Shown here in pieces: positions 60,736 through 64,000 of a stretch of DNA of 64,000 bases; the stretch's first letter is position 1; every line of letters begins with the position of its first letter. The notes below the pieces were generated by a model. That model was not told the DNA's origin. It saw only the letters and a list, made by a program, of their open reading frames with translations, and made no database searches. Made by a program: the position numbers and the translations under genes. The stretch comes from Pseudomonas khavaziana (lineage in GTDB: Bacteria > Pseudomonadota > Gammaproteobacteria > Pseudomonadales > Pseudomonadaceae): the NCBI RefSeq assembly GCF_019145205.1, contig NZ_JAHSTT010000007.1, forward strand, positions 248,001-312,000. Reading direction: 5' to 3'.

Positions 60736-61263
60736 ATGAAGAATCTACTGCTGCGCATCAACGACCGTATCTACATGACCTGCATCTGGGTCGCCGGCCT
60801 CTCGGTCCTGGGGGTGGCGCTGATCATTCCCTGGGGCATCTTCGCCCGCTACATCCTCGGCACCGGTTCCAGCTGGCCGGAGCCCACCGCCATCCTGCTG
60901 ATGCTGGTGTTCACCTTTATCGGCGCTGCCGCCAGTTACCGCGCCGGCGCACACATGTCGGTGGCGATGGTCACCGACCGCCTGCCCCCCGCCCAACGCC
61001 GCATCGTCGGCATCTTCTCGCAATTGTTGATGGGCACCATCTGCCTGTTCATGACCCTCTGGGGCACCAAGCTGTGCCTGTCGACCTGGAACCAGTTCAT
61101 GAGCGCCATTCCCACCCTGCGCGTGGGCATCACGTACATGCCGATCCCCATTGGCGGTCTGCTGACCCTGATCTTTGTGGTGGAAAAACTCCTGCTCGGG
61201 GACCAGAGCAACCGGCGCGTTGTGCGCTTTGACCTGGTGGAAGAAAGCGAAGGGGCTGCCTGA
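60736..61263 (+). CDS. TRAP transporter small permease (DctQ family)
   Basis: About 175 residues with four transmembrane helices (GLSVLGVALIIPWGIFARYILG, LLMLVFTFIGAAASYRAGAHM, IFSQLLMGTICLFMTLWGTKL, PIGGLLTLIFVVEKLLLG) and the family motif SSWPEPTAILLM. I use the ATG at 60736, which has GGTGA 5 nt upstream; GTG at 60727 is possible. The stop is 2 nt before the large permease start. Confidence 0.9.
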   Translation: MKNLLLRINDRIYMTCIWVAGLSVLGVALIIPWGIFARYILGTGSSWPEPTAILLMLVFTFIGAAASYRAGAHMSVAMVTDRLPPAQRRIVGIFSQLLMGTICLFMTLWGTKLCLSTWNQFMSAIPTLRVGITYMPIPIGGLLTLIFVVEKLLLGDQSNRRVVRFDLVEESEGAA

Positions 61264-61265
61264 CT

Positions 61266-62546
61266 ATGGACGCATTGATTCTGCTGGGCAGCTTTATCGC
61301 CCTGATCCTGATTGGCATGCCGGTGGCCTACGCCCTAGGGCTGTCGGCACTGATCGGCGCGTGGTGGATCGATATTCCCTTCCAGGCCTTGATGATCCAG
61401 GTGGCGGGCGGGGTGAACAAGTTTTCGCTGATGGCGATTCCGTTCTTCGTGTTGGCCGGGGCGATCATGGCCGAGGGCGGCATGTCGCGGCGCCTGGTGG
61501 CGTTTGCCGGGGTGCTGGTGGGCTTTGTGCGTGGCGGCCTGTCCCTGGTCAATATCATGGCCTCGACGTTTTTCGGCGCGATTTCCGGCTCGTCGGTGGC
61601 CGATACCGCTTCGGTCGGTTCGGTGCTGATCCCGGAAATGGAACGCCGTGGCTACCCGCGTGAGTTCGCCACGGCGGTGACCGTGAGTGGCTCGGTACAG
61701 GCACTGCTGACACCGCCCAGCCATAACTCGGTGCTCTACTCCCTGGCCGCCGGCGGCACGGTGTCGATCGCCTCGTTGTTCATGGCTGGCGTGGTGCCGG
61801 GCCTTCTAATGAGCGCGTGCCTGATGGCGCTGTGCCTGATCTTCGCGAAAAAGCGCAACTACCCCAAAGGCGAAGTCATCCCGCTCAAGCAGGCGCTGAA
61901 AATCTGCGCTGATGCCCTCTGGGGCCTGATGGCCATGGTGATCATCCTTGGCGGCATCTTGTCGGGCATCTTCACCGCCACCGAGTCCGCGGCCATCGCG
62001 GTGCTGTGGGCGTTCTTCGTCACCATGTTCATCTACCGCGACTACAAGTGGAGCGAGCTGCCCAAGCTGATGCACCGCACGGTGCGCACCATTTCCATCG
62101 TGATGATCCTGATCGCGTTCGCCGCCAGCTTCGGCTACATCATGACCCTGATGCAGATCCCGGCGAAGATCACCACGCTGTTCCTGACCCTGTCGGATAA
62201 CCGCTACGTGATCCTGATGTGCATCAACGTCATGCTGCTGTTGCTCGGCACGGTGATGGACATGGCCCCGCTGATTCTGATCCTCACGCCGATCCTGATG
62301 CCGGTGATCCTTGGCATCGGCGTCGACCCGGTGCACTTCGGTATGATCATGCTGGTCAACCTCGGTATCGGCTTGATCACGCCTCCGGTGGGCGCGGTGT
62401 TGTTCGTCGGCGCGGCGGTGGGCAAGGTCAGCATCGAGAAAACCGTGACCGCCCTGCTGCCGTTTTATGCGGTGTTGTTTCTGGTGCTGATAGCCGTGAC
62501 GTACATCCCGGCGTTGTCGTTGTGGTTGCCACACTTGGTGCTGTAA
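61266..62546 (+). CDS. TRAP transporter large permease (DctM family)
   Basis: A 426-residue permease with about twelve helices. DctM signatures: IPFFVLAGAIMAEGGMSRRLVAFAGVLVGFVRGGLSLVNI, FFGAISGSSVADTASVGSVLIPEM, and MLVNLGIGLITPPVGAVLFVGAAVG. Works with DctP and DctQ in Na+-driven uptake of the substrate, probably galacturonate or glucuronate. Last gene of the module, followed by a REPIN. Confidence 0.94.
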   Translation: MDALILLGSFIALILIGMPVAYALGLSALIGAWWIDIPFQALMIQVAGGVNKFSLMAIPFFVLAGAIMAEGGMSRRLVAFAGVLVGFVRGGLSLVNIMASTFFGAISGSSVADTASVGSVLIPEMERRGYPREFATAVTVSGSVQALLTPPSHNSVLYSLAAGGTVSIASLFMAGVVPGLLMSACLMALCLIFAKKRNYPKGEVIPLKQALKICADALWGLMAMVIILGGILSGIFTATESAAIAVLWAFFVTMFIYRDYKWSELPKLMHRTVRTISIVMILIAFAASFGYIMTLMQIPAKITTLFLTLSDNRYVILMCINVMLLLLGTVMDMAPLILILTPILMPVILGIGVDPVHFGMIMLVNLGIGLITPPVGAVLFVGAAVGKVSIEKTVTALLPFYAVLFLVLIAVTYIPALSLWLPHLVL

Positions 62547-62572
62547 CCCGAACGTCAGAACAAAGGTGAGCA

Positions 62573-62665
62573 AATGTGGGAGGGGGCTTGCTCCCGATTG
62601 CGGTGTGACAGTCACTACAGATATGACTGATCCACTGCTATCGGGAGCAAGCCCCCTCCCACATT
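62573..62665. repeat. REPIN (inverted REP doublet)
   Basis: Two intact inverted REP cores between the convergent dctM-like and emrA genes, 26 nt and 21 nt from the two stop codons. Confidence 0.94.
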
Positions 62666-62686
62666 TTGCTCTGCACTGTGTCAGTG

Positions 62687-63838
62687 TCAGGGCGGTGAGT
62701 TTTTGAGGCGCCCGGCAGTATCGATACTCACCACCACCGACAACCCCGGCCGCAACCGCTCACTCTCGGCCTGATCCGGGTCTACGGTAATCCTCACTGG
62801 CACGCGCTGGGCGATCTTGACGAAGTTGCCGGTAGCGTTGTCGGCCTGCAACAGGCTGAACTCTGACCCGGTTGCCGGTGAGATGTGCTGCACCGTGCCA
62901 TGGAATTTGCGATGGTTCAGCGCGTCCACGGTGAAGGTCACCGGCTGGCCCACCTGCACATTGTCCATCTGGGTTTCTTTCATATTGGCGATCACCCACA
63001 GTTGCTTGGGCACCAGGGCCATCAATTGCGCGCCGGAATTGACGTAGGCGCCCAGACGCACGCCGATCTGCCCGAGCTGGCCGTCGCGGGGGGCGGTGAT
63101 GCGGGTATTGGACAAATCGATCCGTGCCAGTTCCACCGCCGCCTCGGCACTCGCCACGGCTGCTTCCAGGGAGCCGCGGTTGACGATGACGGTCTGCAGG
63201 TCCTGGCGGGCAATTTCCAGGCTGGCCTGGGCCTGGGCCACGGCGGCGATGGTCTGGGCATTGGCGGCGCGGGTCACGTCCAGCTCGCGCTTGGACACAG
63301 AGCCGTCGCTGATCAGTTCTTCGTTGCGGCGCAAGTCAGCGGTGCTTTTGCGCGCCTGGGCCTGGCTATCGACCAACGCGGCCTGGCGCAGCTTGATAGT
63401 TGCTTCGGCGCTGTTGCGTTGCTGCACCACATTGGCCAGCGACGCCTTCTGCACCGCCAGTTGCGCCAAGGCCTGATCCAGGCGCTGCTTATAGATGCGG
63501 TCGTCCAGGCGCACCAGCAGGTCGCCGGCCTTCACATACTGGAAATCCTGCACCGGCACTTCGAATACATAGCCGCTGAGCTGCGGGCCGATAATCGTCA
63601 CCTGCCCGCGCACCAGGGCGTTCTCGGTAGTCTCCACCGCGCTGCTGAACGGTGGCAGCTGCCAGGCATACAGCACGATCAACACACCGATGATGGCAAT
63701 CGCGGCAAAGCCCAGGGACGAGACGATACGCACCCGCAGGGAACGCGGCTCAGTCACCGTGGCGCCGGGGGGCGTGGTGCCTTCCGGGGTCGCGGCGATG
63801 GCGTTGGTGGTCGTGGTGGTAGAAGTCGGTTCGGTCAT
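62687..63838 (-). CDS. emrA: EmrA-type membrane-fusion protein (HlyD family)
   Basis: A 383-residue adaptor for a drug exporter. Low-complexity Thr-rich cytoplasmic start (EPTSTTTTTNAIAATPEGTT), one transmembrane helix (SLGFAAIAIIGVLIVLYAW), lipoyl halves (GQVTIIGPQLSGYVFEVPVQDFQYVKAGDLLVRLD and TRITAPRDGQLGQIGVRLGAYVNSG) and a long coiled-coil hairpin (about 120-235). The ATG at 63838 overlaps the emrB stop by 4 nt. Confidence 0.92.
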   Translation of the reverse strand: MTEPTSTTTTTNAIAATPEGTTPPGATVTEPRSLRVRIVSSLGFAAIAIIGVLIVLYAWQLPPFSSAVETTENALVRGQVTIIGPQLSGYVFEVPVQDFQYVKAGDLLVRLDDRIYKQRLDQALAQLAVQKASLANVVQQRNSAEATIKLRQAALVDSQAQARKSTADLRRNEELISDGSVSKRELDVTRAANAQTIAAVAQAQASLEIARQDLQTVIVNRGSLEAAVASAEAAVELARIDLSNTRITAPRDGQLGQIGVRLGAYVNSGAQLMALVPKQLWVIANMKETQMDNVQVGQPVTFTVDALNHRKFHGTVQHISPATGSEFSLLQADNATGNFVKIAQRVPVRITVDPDQAESERLRPGLSVVVSIDTAGRLKNSPP

Positions 63839-64000
63839 GAAGAAGCGCCGCTGGGTTGAACGGAAGGGGTCGCTGCCTTGGTGGTGCTCATCAACCACAG
63901 GCTGCGGGTAAAGATCCAAAGCATGGTCAGGATCGCGATAATCGCGATCAGCATGAAGACATCGTTGTAGGCCATGACGTTCGCCTCACGGGTGGCCGCC
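63835..64000 (-). CDS. emrB: EmrB-type MFS drug exporter, C-terminal end (partial)
   Basis: The last 54 or so codons of a DHA2-family exporter. The visible end includes EANVMAYNDVFMLIAIIAIL, the last transmembrane helix, then a polar tail ending PSGASS. The remainder lies beyond the right edge. Its stop overlaps the emrA start (ATGA), so it is the upstream gene of the pair. Confidence 0.88.
   Translation of the reverse strand, partial: AATREANVMAYNDVFMLIAIIAILTMLWIFTRSLWLMSTTKAATPSVQPSGASS

Overview
The window looks like a chromosomal segment of a fluorescent Pseudomonas (P. fluorescens group). The evidence is the tig-clpP-clpX-lon-hupB-ppiD order with nearby His, Leu and Arg tRNAs and folD, the GC-rich codon use, and the many copies of two Pseudomonas-type palindromic intergenic repeats. 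Most of the window is ordinary core or niche-metabolism DNA. No prophage, integrase, plasmid gene or CRISPR array is visible.

Layout. 0-1.4 kb: three spore-coat-U-like pilin subunits of a Csu-type chaperone-usher operon, running off the left edge. 1.5-4.8 kb: zapE, translationally coupled to an LRR plus protein-kinase gene, then a YebC-family regulator. 4.9-10.4 kb: a phosphonate module (OPA-family transporter, two LysR regulators, phnW, phnX) for 2-aminoethylphosphonate. 10.5-16.6 kb: cytochrome b561, a PLP deaminase/desulfhydrase, fadH, a nitrilase-fold protein lacking its nucleophile next to an AraC regulator, and a 28-residue acidic microprotein. 16.8-21.6 kb: a truncated pyruvate-dehydrogenase-E1-like protein, a MarR regulator and a full-length E1, linked by a perfect 24-bp palindrome and a related degenerate site. 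21.6-26.1 kb: a DUF2242-like lipoprotein, a LysR/MFS divergent pair and nhaA. 26.2-34.8 kb: the proteostasis block. 35.1-35.6 kb: tRNA operon His-Leu-His-Arg. 35.9-39.6 kb: folD, pbpG, a C39-like lipoprotein without catalytic residues and two small envelope proteins. 39.8-45.6 kb: a complete RND efflux operon. 45.6-46.4 kb: a RAYT (REP-associated tyrosine transposase) gene embedded in REP sequences. 46.4-54.8 kb: the reductive pyrimidine catabolic cluster (ureidopropionase, NCS1 permease, dihydropyrimidinase, PreT, PreA, TetR). 55-56.2 kb: copC-copD. 56.4-62.5 kb: an oligogalacturonate/uronate module (OprD porin, uronate dehydrogenase, SMP-30 lactonase, TRAP transporter). 62.7 kb to end: emrA and the 3' end of emrB.

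The best candidate for something undescribed is the E1-stub / MarR / full-length-E1 locus: a protein corresponding only to the distal half of a homodimeric E1, without the thiamine-diphosphate domain, apparently under the same regulator as a complete paralogue. Two further proteins keep a fold but have lost catalytic residues: the nitrilase-like protein and the C39-like lipoprotein. Seven REPIN-type doublets, three single or fragmentary REPs, and four copies of a second ~100-bp repeat occupy many of the operon ends; in two places the repeat supplies codons or the stop codon of the adjacent gene. A tRNA-Asp-like remnant lies between hupB and ppiD.
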